Assembly: GCF_000710775.1 (NCBI RefSeq)
Contig: NZ_JOJP01000001.1
Span: 5,218,027-5,282,026, forward strand
Length of the DNA stretch: 64,000 bases
From: Endozoicomonas elysicola
GTDB taxonomy: Bacteria > Pseudomonadota > Gammaproteobacteria > Pseudomonadales > Endozoicomonadaceae
Direction: 5' to 3'
Position 1 is the first letter of the stretch. Each line of letters opens with the position of its first letter. A model generated the notes under the pieces. The model was not told the origin of the DNA and did no database searches. It worked only from the letters and a program-made list of their open reading frames with translations. The translations under genes and the position numbers were made by a program. Below, one piece after another: positions 19,154-29,881 of the stretch.

Positions 19154-21562
19154 ATGGACAACAACTCATTTACTGTAGAACTGGAAAAGCACCTGCGTCG
19201 TGAGCTGGGTACAAGCCCCAAGCGGGCAACAGCCCATGACTGGTGGCAGGCACTGTCACTGACCTTGCGAGACATCAACCTGGATCAGCTGCAACAAAGC
19301 GGTTTGGATGAAAACCAGGAAGAGCGGCATGTCTGCTACCTCTCCATGGAATTTCTAATGGGTCGCCTGCTGGGTGACGCCCTGATGAATCTTGGTCTTT
19401 ATGAAACCGCAGCCACCTTGTTGCAATCCTACGGCGTCCGCCTGTCTGACGTACTGGATCAGGAGCGGGACATGTCGCTGGGCAATGGTGGTCTGGGTCG
19501 TCTGGCCGCCTGCTTTATGGACTCTCTGGCCAACCGGAATATTCCAGCCACCGGTTACGGTATCAACTACCGTTATGGTCTGTTCCGTCAGGTCTTTGTG
19601 GATGGTTACCAGAAAGAAAAGCCAGATGTCTGGCGTGAATTTGGCAGCCCCTGGGAAACCTGCCGTCCATCAGAAACCGTAGAAATTGGCCTGTTCGGTC
19701 ATATGGAAATGGATCACGATGGCAATAATCGCTGGGTACCAAGCAAAAAACTCTTCGGTGTGCCATGGGATATCACCATTCCATCCTTTGGTGGCCAATA
19801 TGTAAACCGCCTGCGTCTATGGGAAAGTCTGGTCGGTGCCTACCCGATTGATCTGGACAAGTATAACCAGGGTGAGTACCTGGAAGCCTGCCGCAACCTG
19901 GTGGATGGCGATACCATTTCCGGTGTTCTCTACCCAGAAGACTCAACGCCACAGGGCAAGGACCTGCGGCTGATCCAGCAGTACTTCTTCACTGCCTGCT
20001 CCCTTAAAGACATTATCCGCCAGCACAAACAGCGTGGCCTGCCAATGGGCAGTCTGGCAAAACACTACGCCCTGCAATTGAACGACACGCACCCGGCCAT
20101 CGCCATTCCTGAATTGATGCGTCTGCTGATGGACGAAGAGGGCATGGTCTGGAATCAGGCCTGGGCCATCACCCAGGAAATGTGTCACTACACTAACCAT
20201 ACCCTGTTGCCAGAAGCCCTGGAAAAATGGTCCGCGTCCCTGCTGGGTCGCATTCTCCCAAGACACCTGCAGATCATTGAGATGATCAACTATGTCTTCC
20301 TGAACGGCGAAGCCAAAGAGCAGTGGGGAGATAATCTCGAGATCATCCAGAAAGTCAGTATCTTCGAAGAGCTGGACAATGGTGATCGCATGATCCGCAT
20401 GGCCAACCTGTCTGTGATTGGCAGTCGCCGGGTCAATGGCGTTGCCGCGCTGCACAGCGGACTGGTAAAAGCCAATCTGTTCCCCGAGTTTGATGCGCTA
20501 TACCCCGGCAAGCTGGTAAACGTTACCAACGGTGTCACCCCAAGACGCTGGCTGGCTCACTGTAACCCGGGCCTGGCACGACTGCTGGACCGCAATATCG
20601 GCACCGACTGGCGTACTGACCTTGATCAGCTGGAAAAACTGACGCCTCTGGCTGAATCTCCAGACTTCCTGGATGCATTCGCCAACGTACGCTTCAAAAA
20701 CAAGGAACGGCTTGCACGGTTGATTGAGAAAGAGTGTAAGGTCACCGTTAACCCGAACGCACTGTTTGATGTTCAGATTAAACGACTGCACGAGTACAAA
20801 CGTCAGCAGTTAAACCTGTTGCACATCATCAGTCTGTATCACGAAATGCTGGATAACCCGGATGCAGACCATACCCCAAGGGTATTTGTCTTTGGCGCCA
20901 AGGCAGCACCCGGCTATGTACTGGCCAAGCAGATTATTCTGGCCATCAACAAAATCGCCCAGGTTATCAATAACGATCGTCGTTTGGATGACCGTCTGAA
21001 AGTGGTATTCCTGCCGGATTATCGCGTCAGTCTGGCGGAGCAGATTATTCCTGCTGCTGACCTTTCCGAGCAGATCTCCACTGCAGGCTTTGAAGCCTCC
21101 GGTACCGGAAATATGAAGCTCGGCCTGAATGGCGCGCTGACCATCGGAACCCTGGACGGCGCCAACGTGGAAATTGCCGAAGCGGTGGGTGATGACAATA
21201 TCTTTATCTTCGGAAAAACCGTTGATGAGATTGCCGCGCTGCAACAGCAGGGTTACAACCCGTACCATTACTATGAGAGCAATCCTGTACTGAAGCGGGC
21301 CATTGACTCCCTGATGAATGGCTCCTTCTGCCAGCACAAACCCGACCTTCTGAAGCCCGTTGCTGAAGACCTGATGCACCGTGATCAGTTTATGGCGCTG
21401 GCTGACTTTGAGAGTTATCGAGAAGCTCAGCAGAAAGTGTCTGAAACTTTCCGTAAGCCAAGGCTCTGGTGGCGTAAGGCAGTGCTGAATACAGCTCGAC
21501 TGGGTGGCTTTTCTTCTGACCGGTCAATCGCTGACTATGCAGAAAAAGTCTGGGGAGAATAG
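19154..21562 (+). CDS. malP: Maltodextrin/glycogen phosphorylase
   Basis: GT35 alpha-glucan phosphorylase releasing glucose-1-phosphate from dextrins delivered by the Mal transporter. From MDNNSFTVEL it has 802 residues, near E. coli MalP (797). Recognisable blocks are SMEFLMGRL, GNGGLGRLAACFMDS, YGINYRYGLF, and the PLP-binding SGTGNMKLGLNGALTIGTLD. Other in-frame starts exist upstream (ATG 19073, GTG near 19124). The 19154 ATG best matches the family length but its ribosome site is weak. A 10-bp hairpin follows the stop. glgP is an equally possible name; mal context favours malP. Confidence 0.92.
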   Translation: MDNNSFTVELEKHLRRELGTSPKRATAHDWWQALSLTLRDINLDQLQQSGLDENQEERHVCYLSMEFLMGRLLGDALMNLGLYETAATLLQSYGVRLSDVLDQERDMSLGNGGLGRLAACFMDSLANRNIPATGYGINYRYGLFRQVFVDGYQKEKPDVWREFGSPWETCRPSETVEIGLFGHMEMDHDGNNRWVPSKKLFGVPWDITIPSFGGQYVNRLRLWESLVGAYPIDLDKYNQGEYLEACRNLVDGDTISGVLYPEDSTPQGKDLRLIQQYFFTACSLKDIIRQHKQRGLPMGSLAKHYALQLNDTHPAIAIPELMRLLMDEEGMVWNQAWAITQEMCHYTNHTLLPEALEKWSASLLGRILPRHLQIIEMINYVFLNGEAKEQWGDNLEIIQKVSIFEELDNGDRMIRMANLSVIGSRRVNGVAALHSGLVKANLFPEFDALYPGKLVNVTNGVTPRRWLAHCNPGLARLLDRNIGTDWRTDLDQLEKLTPLAESPDFLDAFANVRFKNKERLARLIEKECKVTVNPNALFDVQIKRLHEYKRQQLNLLHIISLYHEMLDNPDADHTPRVFVFGAKAAPGYVLAKQIILAINKIAQVINNDRRLDDRLKVVFLPDYRVSLAEQIIPAADLSEQISTAGFEASGTGNMKLGLNGALTIGTLDGANVEIAEAVGDDNIFIFGKTVDEIAALQQQGYNPYHYYESNPVLKRAIDSLMNGSFCQHKPDLLKPVAEDLMHRDQFMALADFESYREAQQKVSETFRKPRLWWRKAVLNTARLGGFSSDRSIADYAEKVWGE

Positions 21563-21575
21563 GGGTCACTAAAAA

Positions 21576-21607
21576 ATGGAAACTGGCTTATCCAGGTCAG
21601 TTTCCAT
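21576..21607 (+). terminator. Hairpin after malP
   Basis: Perfect 10-bp stem (ATGGAAACTG / CAGTTTCCAT) 14 bases after the malP stop. There is no T-run on the plus strand, but six A precede it, giving a T-run on the minus strand. Possibly a weak terminator. Confidence 0.45.
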
Positions 21608-21690
21608 GACTACCCGCCCCTGCACCACCATCCATAATGACTCCGCCATCTATAATAATACTTCGACCTGTAGTCAGAATCGGAGTATCT

Positions 21691-22143
21691 ATGACTGATA
21701 ACAAACAAACCATTGTTGCCAAGCTTAATACTATTCTCGAACATGAACTGGCCGGTGTTGTTCGTTATACCCATTATAGCTTTATGGTGTTTGGCTACAG
21801 TCGTATTCCTATCGTTGGCTGGCTGCGAAGTGCTGCCACAGAAACACTGACCCACGCCCATGAAGCAGGAGAGATGATCACCCAGATGGGAGAACACCCA
21901 TCACTGGGTATTGGTGAGCTGCTGGAAACATCGAAGCATGATATTCACGATATTATGATTGAGTCTCTGGAGTTCGAGAAATCAGGAGTAAGACATTACT
22001 ACGAATTGCTGCAGCTAGCCGAAAAATCTCACCTGATTGTTGTTGAAGAGTATGCCCGTCGGCTGATTACAGAAGAAGAGCAGCATATTGGTGATATCGA
22101 CAAAATGCTGCGCAAGCCGGGTGAGATTGCCAGTGTCGTCTGA
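21691..22143 (+). CDS. Ferritin-like (bacterioferritin-type) protein
   Basis: Four-helix ferritin-like protein of 150 residues. Diiron-type ligands are visible: HELAG (about 17-21), THAHEAGEM near 50, the FEKSG region near 95, and EEEQHIGDIDKML near 128-140 (E..H). It resembles bacterioferritin more than Dps, so a role in iron storage or oxidative protection is likely. The ATG at 21691 has CGGAG ten bases upstream; upstream in-frame codons lack such a site. It stands alone, and haem-binding methionine assignment is not possible here. Confidence 0.8.
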   Translation: MTDNKQTIVAKLNTILEHELAGVVRYTHYSFMVFGYSRIPIVGWLRSAATETLTHAHEAGEMITQMGEHPSLGIGELLETSKHDIHDIMIESLEFEKSGVRHYYELLQLAEKSHLIVVEEYARRLITEEEQHIGDIDKMLRKPGEIASVV

Positions 22144-22290
22144 CTGTCAGTCTATAAAGTGACAGGTAATACGGGCATACAGGCTGGTATTATCTGTAAG
22201 TCCATCAAAGATCTGTATATAAATCCATCAGTAGCCTTGCTATGAATTTCTCTGGACCTTGAGAAGCTCTGCATTCATTTCATCAATTCA

Positions 22291-22500
22291 TCAAGCTTTC
22301 AAGCGGCTCCTCAACGTCAGACTCTGTTGTTCAATCCTCTGTCTAACTTACTTACCTAGAATCTGTTTATCTTCCAGGAGGCGGGTCTTGTAAGTTTGCC
22401 AGTCAGCGTTACAGTGGTAGCCTATCTTTAAACGTGCCAACCACTTTAGAAGCTTCTACAGTTTCATTTCTGCCCATTGCTAAAAAGCACCATAAGTGGA
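22291..22500 (-). pseudogene. Decayed IS1-family transposase remnant
   Basis: Within the 468-base gap after the ferritin-like gene, one minus-strand frame reads ADWQTYKTRLLEDKQILGK, then a stop, then VRQRIEQQSLTLRSRLK. These match in order the C-terminal IS1 transposase blocks (TDDW...IIGK...IER.N...R..LKR). Stop codons at several points show it is dead. No terminal repeats were identified. The remainder of 22144-22611 shows nothing recognisable. Confidence 0.45.
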
Positions 22501-22611
22501 CTTACTGACTAAGACTTTTATATTTCTTCATTGCAACTTAACCTGCTGATAAATGCTGAAAATAAGTTTCAATGGCCTTCAAATGAAAGCCCAAAATAAT
22601 ACTCAAAACTG

Positions 22612-23319
22612 TTACGGACGATCTTTCTGCCGCTTAACCAAGCGGTTTAGCGCACCTAAAGAGTGCAAGTGGGCATAAGTCCAGGCCAACCAGCCCGAAC
22701 CAAACCAGGCATTCACTTTTTCTTCAGGAATGGATGTCAGTTTTTTCTCATCGATAACAAATAACCCTTCAAGCCTTAAGGGTTTATCTTTTTCTAAAAG
22801 AATCTGGAGATTAAACGGAGATAACAGATTAAGCGCTTTCAATTCCTCACAATAATCAAGGGTATTCTTGTATTGCTGATCATAATTATTAAGAAACTGA
22901 ATAATATTATTCAATGTTTCAGTATTCTCCCCCGCGTCATCAAATAATTTCTCACCCTCATCACTATCAAACTGGCTGGCTTTCTGATCAAAGCAAACTG
23001 CTCCCTCATCCGTCAGAGCAAAAGGGTAGCGACGAACAAATGCAGGGATATAACTATCATTCCAGCTGCCAGCATCGCCCAAATGCTTATGCCCTGAGTC
23101 CATTAACGAGAGCAGAGCCAACGGGAAGAAATCACCCTTATCATCCTTACTGAAAAGCACAGGCATATCACGACTTGCTTCAAAAAACTCAATACCCGTC
23201 AGCGGTACAGAGTTTACATCTTCCGTAAATGAATAGTCCGGAGATGCCTTGAACTTGAGCGTTTTATGCACCTCACGATTTAGAAATGCTGGCTCATTAT
23301 AAAACAGTAATGTTGTCAT
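22612..23319 (-). CDS. SapC family protein
   Basis: Protein of 235 residues matching the SapC family, widespread in marine proteobacteria and of unknown biochemical function. The diagnostic segment SYIPAFVRRYPFAL is at about 90-103. The protein is acidic and soluble with no signal peptide. Family members often sit near TonB-dependent receptors, but this copy is isolated between an IS remnant and a divergent methyltransferase. Confidence 0.8.
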   Translation of the reverse strand: MTTLLFYNEPAFLNREVHKTLKFKASPDYSFTEDVNSVPLTGIEFFEASRDMPVLFSKDDKGDFFPLALLSLMDSGHKHLGDAGSWNDSYIPAFVRRYPFALTDEGAVCFDQKASQFDSDEGEKLFDDAGENTETLNNIIQFLNNYDQQYKNTLDYCEELKALNLLSPFNLQILLEKDKPLRLEGLFVIDEKKLTSIPEEKVNAWFGSGWLAWTYAHLHSLGALNRLVKRQKDRP

Positions 23320-23596
23320 AATTAGGGTCCGCCTCTCTTACTTTTCACCTTCTTGTTTCAATAGACAAGGTAACTTTATCGAGCTGCACTGAGCTTAAAA
23401 TTCTCACACAGGCATTAAAAGGGATCAACAAATATAATTTTATATGCTTGTAAAGGATTCATCATTACCATAAAAAGAATAAGTACACAGAATAATAAAT
23501 CTCACTCTCAAACTTTTAATTCTGACTTTGTAGTCAGTAACTCAAGAAATATTCTTGCATTATTTTCTTTCACAAAACAAAAGGGTCATTACAATA

Positions 23597-24259
23597 ATGT
23601 CAACTGAAACCCTACAACTAAACGACACTATCTATCAGTATCTGTATTCCGTAGGTCTCCGGGAGCACTCCGTATTAAAAGAGCTACGCGAAGTCACGAG
23701 CCATCACCCTCACCGGACAATGCAAATTTCTGCAGAACAGGGACAGCTCATGGCGATGCTCACAAAACTTTCCAATGCTAGTAGAGCGATTGAAGTTGGT
23801 GTTTTCACGGGCTACAGCGCTCTCTCTGTAGCTCTTTCACTACCTGAACATGGTGAGCTGATTGCCTGCGACATCAATAGTGAGTACACCGACATAGCAA
23901 AATCTTACTGGGAAAGAGCCGGGGTATCTGATCGGATCAAACTACACTTAGCCCCTGCATCTGAAACGCTCAAACAACTGATTGAACAAGGTGAACAAAA
24001 TCAGTTTGACATGGCCTTTATTGATGCCGATAAAACGGGGTACAACACTTACTATGAACAGTGCCTGCAACTGATTCGCCCTGGAGGACTTATTCTTATT
24101 GATAACGTCTTATGGAGCGGCAGAGTAGCGGATGATAATACAAGTGATGAAAATACTTCAGCTTTGAAAAGGTTGAATAAGAAGATTCACCAAGACAACC
24201 GTGTAGATATGATGCTGCTGCCTATTTCTGATGGGCTTTCTATTGCTATAAAACGTTAA
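23597..24259 (+). CDS. Class I SAM-dependent O-methyltransferase (COMT/CCoAOMT type)
   Basis: 220-residue cytoplasmic methyltransferase. The SAM-binding motif is IEVGVFTGYSALSVALSLP, and the divalent-metal motifs are FIDADKTGYNTYYE and LILIDNVLWSGRV, which mark the caffeoyl-CoA/catechol O-methyltransferase family. The substrate is unknown, probably a catechol-like small molecule. The ATG at 23597 (MSTETL) is preferred; an upstream ATG at 23555 has no ribosome site and a non-family N-terminus. Confidence 0.85.
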   Translation: MSTETLQLNDTIYQYLYSVGLREHSVLKELREVTSHHPHRTMQISAEQGQLMAMLTKLSNASRAIEVGVFTGYSALSVALSLPEHGELIACDINSEYTDIAKSYWERAGVSDRIKLHLAPASETLKQLIEQGEQNQFDMAFIDADKTGYNTYYEQCLQLIRPGGLILIDNVLWSGRVADDNTSDENTSALKRLNKKIHQDNRVDMMLLPISDGLSIAIKR

Positions 24260-24272
24260 CAGTGCTTGGGTC

Positions 24273-24293
24273 TTACCACACTGAGTGTGGTAA
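24273..24293. terminator. Hairpin between convergent genes
   Basis: Perfect 9-bp stem TTACCACAC / GTGTGGTAA with a three-base loop, between the methyltransferase and acetyltransferase stops. It lacks a T-run, so it is a weak bidirectional terminator at best. Confidence 0.4.
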
Positions 24294-24326
24294 CTGAGAG
24301 TTAATAAACATCTTAATCATGCTCAT

Positions 24327-24755
24327 TCAGAGCACCATATGAAGGATAGGAAATGGCTTTCCCTGGGAATCCAGAGGAGAGCGAGACTCAATCACAAACC
24401 CACAATGCTGATAAAAACCAACCGCCAGTGGATTTTGCTCGTTAACATCCACCTTGTTACAACCTAAGGTGTCAATAGCGTGACTCAGCAGCTGCCTGCC
24501 GATTCCACGCCCCCGAGCGTCATTACGGAGAAACAACATTTCTATTTTTTGCCCATAGACTCCGACGAAGCCCTGAATCACCCCATTACTTCTAAGGCAA
24601 CACAGCTCCACCGCAGGAAAAGCCTGCTCCATAATCATAGGCTTAAAGGACTCAATATCGTCCTCTGTAATAAAGTCATGGGTAGCACGTACAGAGTCTT
24701 CCCAGACCCTCAGCAGCTCCGGGTAATCCTCTGATGCTGCAACTTCAACACTCAC
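24327..24755 (-). CDS. GNAT acetyltransferase, YjaB-like
   Basis: Small N-acetyltransferase of 142 residues with the acetyl-CoA motif RNDARGRGIGRQLLSHA (about 77-93). It closely follows E. coli YjaB along its length (WEDSVRATHDFITEDD, VDVNEQNPLAVGFYQHCGF, GKPFPILHM). The target is unknown. It lies immediately downstream of a terminator shared with tuf and is transcribed in the same direction. Confidence 0.8.
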   Translation of the reverse strand: MSVEVAASEDYPELLRVWEDSVRATHDFITEDDIESFKPMIMEQAFPAVELCCLRSNGVIQGFVGVYGQKIEMLFLRNDARGRGIGRQLLSHAIDTLGCNKVDVNEQNPLAVGFYQHCGFVIESRSPLDSQGKPFPILHMVL

Positions 24756-24775
24756 TTACTTTCCTTCCTAAACGA

Positions 24776-24801
24776 GAAACCCCGGCAAAGGCCGGGGTTT
24801 C
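24776..24801 (-). terminator. Terminator of the str operon (after tuf)
   Basis: Perfect 11-bp GC-rich stem (GAAACCCCGGC / GCCGGGGTTTC) with a four-base loop, about 40 bases after the tuf stop. Confidence 0.75.
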
Positions 24802-24839
24802 TATGGGGTTTCGCTTATAAATTTTCGATAGAAAATTTA

Positions 24840-26036
24840 TTATTCGAAGATTTTAGCAACAACACCAGCACCTACGGTACGGCCACCTTCACGGATCGCG
24901 AAGCGCAGACCTTCTTCCATCGCTACTGGGTTGATCAGAGTAGCAACGAAGTTGATGTTATCACCAGGCATTACCATCTCAACGCCTTCGTTCAGTTCTA
25001 CAGCACCAGTTACGTCAGTAGTACGGAAGTAGAACTGTGGACGGTAGCCCTTGAAGAATGGAGTGTGACGACCGCCTTCTTCTTTGGACAGGATGTACAC
25101 TTCAGCTTCGAACTTGGTGTGAGGAGTAACAGTTCCTGGCTTGATCAGACACTGACCACGCTCAACGTCTTCACGCTTGGTACCACGCAGCAGGGCACCG
25201 ATGTTCTCACCTGCACGACCTTCGTCCAGCAGCTTACGGAACATTTCAACACCAGTAACGGTAGTCTTGGTAGTGTCTTTAATACCAATGATTTCTACTT
25301 CGTTACCAACGTTGATGATACCACGCTCAACACGGCCAGTTACTACAGTACCACGACCAGCGATAGAGAATACGTCTTCGATAGGCATCAGGAATGGCTG
25401 ATCGATAGCACGCTCTGGCTCTGGGATGTACTCGTCCAGAGTTTCTACCAGCTTCTTAACAGCAGAAGTACCCATTTCGTTGGTGTCTTCGCCGTTCAGA
25501 GCCATCAGGGCAGAACCGATGATGATTGGAGTGTCGTCACCTGGGAACTCGTAAGTATCCAGAAGTTCACGAACTTCCATTTCAACCAGTTCCAGCAGCT
25601 CTTCGTCGTCTACCATGTCTGCTTTGTTCAGGAATACAACGATGTATGGTACACCTACCTGACGGGACAGCAGGATGTGCTCACGAGTCTGTGGCATGGG
25701 GCCATCAGCAGCAGAACATACCAGAATAGCGCCGTCCATCTGAGCAGCACCGGTGATCATGTTCTTAACGTAGTCAGCGTGTCCTGGGCAGTCTACGTGC
25801 GCGTAGTGACGATTTGGAGAATCGTACTCTACGTGTGCAGTAGAGATGGTGATACCACGCTCACGCTCTTCAGGAGCGTTATCGATCTGGTCGAACGCAC
25901 GAGCTGTACCTGTACCCCAAGTCTCAGCACATACACGAGTCAGTGCAGCAGTCAGGGTAGTTTTACCGTGGTCAACGTGACCGATGGTGCCGACGTTTAC
26001 GTGCGGCTTCGAGCGTTCAAATTTTTCCTTAGCCAT
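24840..26036 (-). CDS. tuf: Elongation factor Tu
   Basis: GTPase that delivers aminoacyl-tRNA to the ribosome; 398 residues with the P-loop GHVDHGKT (19-26), [22 protein letters not shown] switch II region, NKADM G4 motif, and the C-terminus [11 protein letters not shown]. Last gene of the str operon. It is the only tuf in this window; the second copy usual near tRNA-Thr/secE is absent there. Confidence 0.98.
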   Translation of the reverse strand: MAKEKFERSKPHVNVGTIGHVDHGKTTLTAALTRVCAETWGTGTARAFDQIDNAPEERERGITISTAHVEYDSPNRHYAHVDCPGHADYVKNMITGAAQMDGAILVCSAADGPMPQTREHILLSRQVGVPYIVVFLNKADMVDDEELLELVEMEVRELLDTYEFPGDDTPIIIGSALMALNGEDTNEMGTSAVKKLVETLDEYIPEPERAIDQPFLMPIEDVFSIAGRGTVVTGRVERGIINVGNEVEIIGIKDTTKTTVTGVEMFRKLLDEGRAGENIGALLRGTKREDVERGQCLIKPGTVTPHTKFEAEVYILSKEEGGRHTPFFKGYRPQFYFRTTDVTGAVELNEGVEMVMPGDNINFVATLINPVAMEEGLRFAIREGGRTVGAGVVAKIFE

Positions 26037-26197
26037 GTCTCTTAACCTTTAGCTATAGATAGTTCGATTTCGGGGTAGTGATACCAAGCAGGGCATTCTA
26101 ACAGCCATTTTCACCGGAAAGAATTTCTCATGATAAAAAAACATAAAAAATTCTGCCATTTCCGATAACTCAGACGGTTAGAACCCCCAGTTCAATA

Positions 26198-28300
26198 TCA
26201 ACCCTGGTTTTTAATGACCGCTTCAGCAATGCTGGCGGGCGCTTCGGCATACTCATGGAATTCCATGGTGTATGTTGCACGCCCCTGAGTTGCTGATCGC
26301 AGGTCGGTAGCGTAGCCGAACATTTCACCCAGCGGCACCTGAGCGTTAATCACTTTACCGGAAGAACGATCTTCCATGCCCTGAACAATACCGCGACGAC
26401 GGTTCAGGTCACCCATAACGTCACCCATGTAGTCTTCTGGTGTTACCACCTCAACCTTCATCATAGGCTCCATCAGCACTGGGTTGGCCTGTGGCGCGTA
26501 TTTCTTCAGTGCTTGCGAAGCAGCGATTTTAAACGCCATTTCGTTAGAGTCAACATCGTGGAAAGATCCATCGTACAGACGAGCTTTCAGACCCAGTAAT
26601 GGGTAACCGGCAATAACGCCGTTCTTCATCTGCTCTTCGATACCTTTCTGGATGGCTGGGATGTATTCTCTCGGAATAGCACCACCCACGATTTCGTTGA
26701 TGAATTCCAGACCTTCTTCGCCAGCATCGGCAGGTGAGAATTCAACAACAACGTGACCGTACTGACCACGACCACCAGACTGCTTGGCAAACTTGTGGTT
26801 CGCGTCAACAGAGCCCTTCAGCTTCTCACGGTAAGCAACCTGAGGCTTACCAATGTTGGCTTCTACCTTGAACTCGCGACGCATACGGTCAACGATGATG
26901 TCCAGGTGCAGCTCACCCATACCGGAGATAATGGTCTGACCACTTTCTTCGTCGGTATGTACACGGAAAGATGGATCTTCCTGAGCGAGTTTGCCCAGTG
27001 CGATGCCCATTTTTTCCTGGTCAGCTTTAGTCTTTGGCTCAACAGCAACGGAGATTACCGGCTCTGGGAACTCCATGCGTTCCAGAGTGATAATGCTGTC
27101 CATCGCACACAGCGTGTCACCAGTAGTTACATCTTTCATGCCGATCAGGGCAACGATGTCACCAGCCACACACTCTTTGAGCTCTTCACGGTTGTTCGCG
27201 TGCATCTGCACCATTCGACCAACACGCTCTTTCTTGTGCTTAACCGGGTTGTAAACCGTATCACCGGAGTTCAGAACGCCGGAGTAGTTACGGATGAAGG
27301 TCAGTGTACCCACGAACGGGTCAGTCGCGATTTTGAACGCCAGCGCAGAGAACGGCGCTTTGTCGTCAGCTTCACGAGTTGCCACAGTACCTTCAGCGTC
27401 ATCCAGAACACCTTCGATCGCTTTAACTTCTTTTGGAGAAGGCATCAGCTCGATCACGGCATCCAGAACAGCCTGTACACCCTTGTTCTTGAAGGCAGAA
27501 CCACCAAAGACAGGAATGATCTCGTTAGCAAGAGTACGGGCACGGATACCGGCCTTAATCTCTTCTTCGGACAGATCACCTTCTTCGAGGTACTTTTCCA
27601 TCAGCTCTTCAGTGGCTTCAGCAGCGGCTTCAACCATGTACTCACGCATTTCTGCGCAGAGCTCTTCCATATCGGCAGGAATGTCTTCGTATTTGAAGGT
27701 CATGCCCTGGTCTTCTTCGTTCCAGATGATGGATTTCATCTTCACGAGATCAACCACACCTTTGAAATCATCTTCAGCGCCGATGGTCATCTGCATTGGT
27801 ACAGCGTTAGCACTCAGGCGCTCACGCAGCTGGCTGACAACCATTTCGAAATCAGCACCGGTACGGTCCATTTTATTTACGAAGACCATACGAGGAACTT
27901 CGTACTTGTCAGCCTGACGCCATACGGTTTCAGTCTGTGGCTGAACACCGGAAGAGCCACACAGTACAACGACCGCGCCATCGAGAACACGCAGAGAACG
28001 CTCTACTTCGATAGTAAAGTCAACGTGTCCTGGGGTATCGATGATGTTAACGCGGTGCTCATCAAACTGAGCATCCATACCGCGCCAGAAACAGGTAGTT
28101 GCTGCAGAAGTGATGGTAATACCACGCTCCTGCTCCTGCTCCATCCAGTCCATGGTAGCAGCACCATCATGAACTTCACCAATCTTATGGCTCAGGCCGG
28201 TGTAAAACAGTACACGCTCTGTAGTAGTTGTCTTACCCGCGTCAACATGGGCACAGATACCAATGTTGCGATAGCGGTTGATCGGGGTTTTACGGGCCAC
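26198..28300 (-). CDS. fusA: Elongation factor G
   Basis: Translocase GTPase of 700 residues. P-loop [32 protein letters not shown] and [10 protein letters not shown] are clear, and domains II-V follow in normal order. It starts 19 bases after rpsG and is followed after 160 bases by tuf. Confidence 0.98.
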   Translation of the reverse strand: MARKTPINRYRNIGICAHVDAGKTTTTERVLFYTGLSHKIGEVHDGAATMDWMEQEQERGITITSAATTCFWRGMDAQFDEHRVNIIDTPGHVDFTIEVERSLRVLDGAVVVLCGSSGVQPQTETVWRQADKYEVPRMVFVNKMDRTGADFEMVVSQLRERLSANAVPMQMTIGAEDDFKGVVDLVKMKSIIWNEEDQGMTFKYEDIPADMEELCAEMREYMVEAAAEATEELMEKYLEEGDLSEEEIKAGIRARTLANEIIPVFGGSAFKNKGVQAVLDAVIELMPSPKEVKAIEGVLDDAEGTVATREADDKAPFSALAFKIATDPFVGTLTFIRNYSGVLNSGDTVYNPVKHKKERVGRMVQMHANNREELKECVAGDIVALIGMKDVTTGDTLCAMDSIITLERMEFPEPVISVAVEPKTKADQEKMGIALGKLAQEDPSFRVHTDEESGQTIISGMGELHLDIIVDRMRREFKVEANIGKPQVAYREKLKGSVDANHKFAKQSGGRGQYGHVVVEFSPADAGEEGLEFINEIVGGAIPREYIPAIQKGIEEQMKNGVIAGYPLLGLKARLYDGSFHDVDSNEMAFKIAASQALKKYAPQANPVLMEPMMKVEVVTPEDYMGDVMGDLNRRRGIVQGMEDRSSGKVINAQVPLGEMFGYATDLRSATQGRATYTMEFHEYAEAPASIAEAVIKNQG

Positions 28301-28318
28301 GATTCAATCCTCTGATAC

Positions 28319-28888
<570 letters not shown>

Positions 28889-28968
28889 TTAAATTCTGAC
28901 TCTTTCGAGTGTTTTGCCCATATCGCTCTTTCAAGCATTACAGACGGAAACTTAAGCTAATCAGGCGA

Positions 28969-29343
28969 TTAAGACTTAGGCTTCTTGGTACCGTACTTGG
29001 AACGGCCCTGCTTACGGTCGTTAACACCCTGAGTATCCAGGCTACCGCGAACGGTGTGATAACGAACACCTGGCAAGTCTTTTACACGACCGCCACGGAT
29101 CAGCACAACACTGTGCTCCTGCAGGTTGTGACCTTCACCACCGATGTAGGAAGTCACTTCAAAGCCGTTAGTCAGGCGCACACGACATACTTTACGCAGC
29201 GCAGAGTTAGGCTTCTTAGGGGTAGTGGTGTACACACGAGTACATACGCCACGACGCTGAGGACAGGCCTGCAGCGCAGGCACGTCCGTTTTTCTAACCT
29301 TGCGCTTACGGGGCTTGCGCACCAGCTGGTTAATTGTTGCCAT
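28969..29343 (-). CDS. rpsL: 30S ribosomal protein S12
   Basis: 124 residues, decoding-centre protein and first gene of the str operon. The [13 protein letters not shown] loop carries Lys at the positions (42/43) whose mutation gives streptomycin resistance, so the sequence is wild type at those sites. Confidence 0.98.
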   Translation of the reverse strand: MATINQLVRKPRKRKVRKTDVPALQACPQRRGVCTRVYTTTPKKPNSALRKVCRVRLTNGFEVTSYIGGEGHNLQEHSVVLIRGGRVKDLPGVRYHTVRGSLDTQGVNDRKQGRSKYGTKKPKS

Positions 29344-29881
29344 TCAGCAAACTCCAATCTCTATTCGAGAACCGTTTCTAAGTGTTGAGTCTGAACTGTC
29401 AGAGGAATTAGCAGTCCAAACTCCTGCTTTAAACAGCAAAAGCCGGCACTAACCGGCTTATGCAGCGCCCCATCACTACTTGTTCACAAGCTGCTCACAA
29501 GAAGTGGACCAAGGGCAAAATAAAGCGCAGAAATTTTACGGATCAGAGAAAGCAACGTCAAGTAGGGGATTCAGCCATAAAACACGCGGAATCACCCAAT
29601 ATTTGATAAACAGGCCATTTATTCGGAGTAATTCTTTAAACAACCAGCCTCAAAGTAGCCTGAAAAAGAGGAGAACAGTATTAAATCTAAAGATCAATCA
29701 CCTGTAAAAAATAACATATTCGCTTCAAAAAACACAGATAAACCAATGACTAACAACAATTTTTTCGATTTCATAAATCGTAAAAAGACACACCTGATAG
29801 CAACCGTACCAGTATCTATGCCAGTGCATCCGCAGATATGCTAAAGTCGCCTCCACACTCACCTTTAAAGTTTAAAACTCA
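29344..29881. other. Divergent intergenic region, rpsL and glpX
   Basis: 538 bases without a gene. The part next to rpsL holds a hairpin at 29441-29460 (AGCCGG / CCGGCT) followed on the minus strand by TTTTGCTGTTT, resembling a terminator or attenuator in the rpsL leader. The rest is AT-rich and must carry promoters for both directions. Confidence 0.6.

Noticed and set aside
26753-28315. A 520-codon open frame antisense to fusA, and a 326-codon one antisense to tuf
   Set aside because: Both arise from codon bias of the translation-factor genes. The predicted proteins are low in family-like motifs and have no independent start signals.
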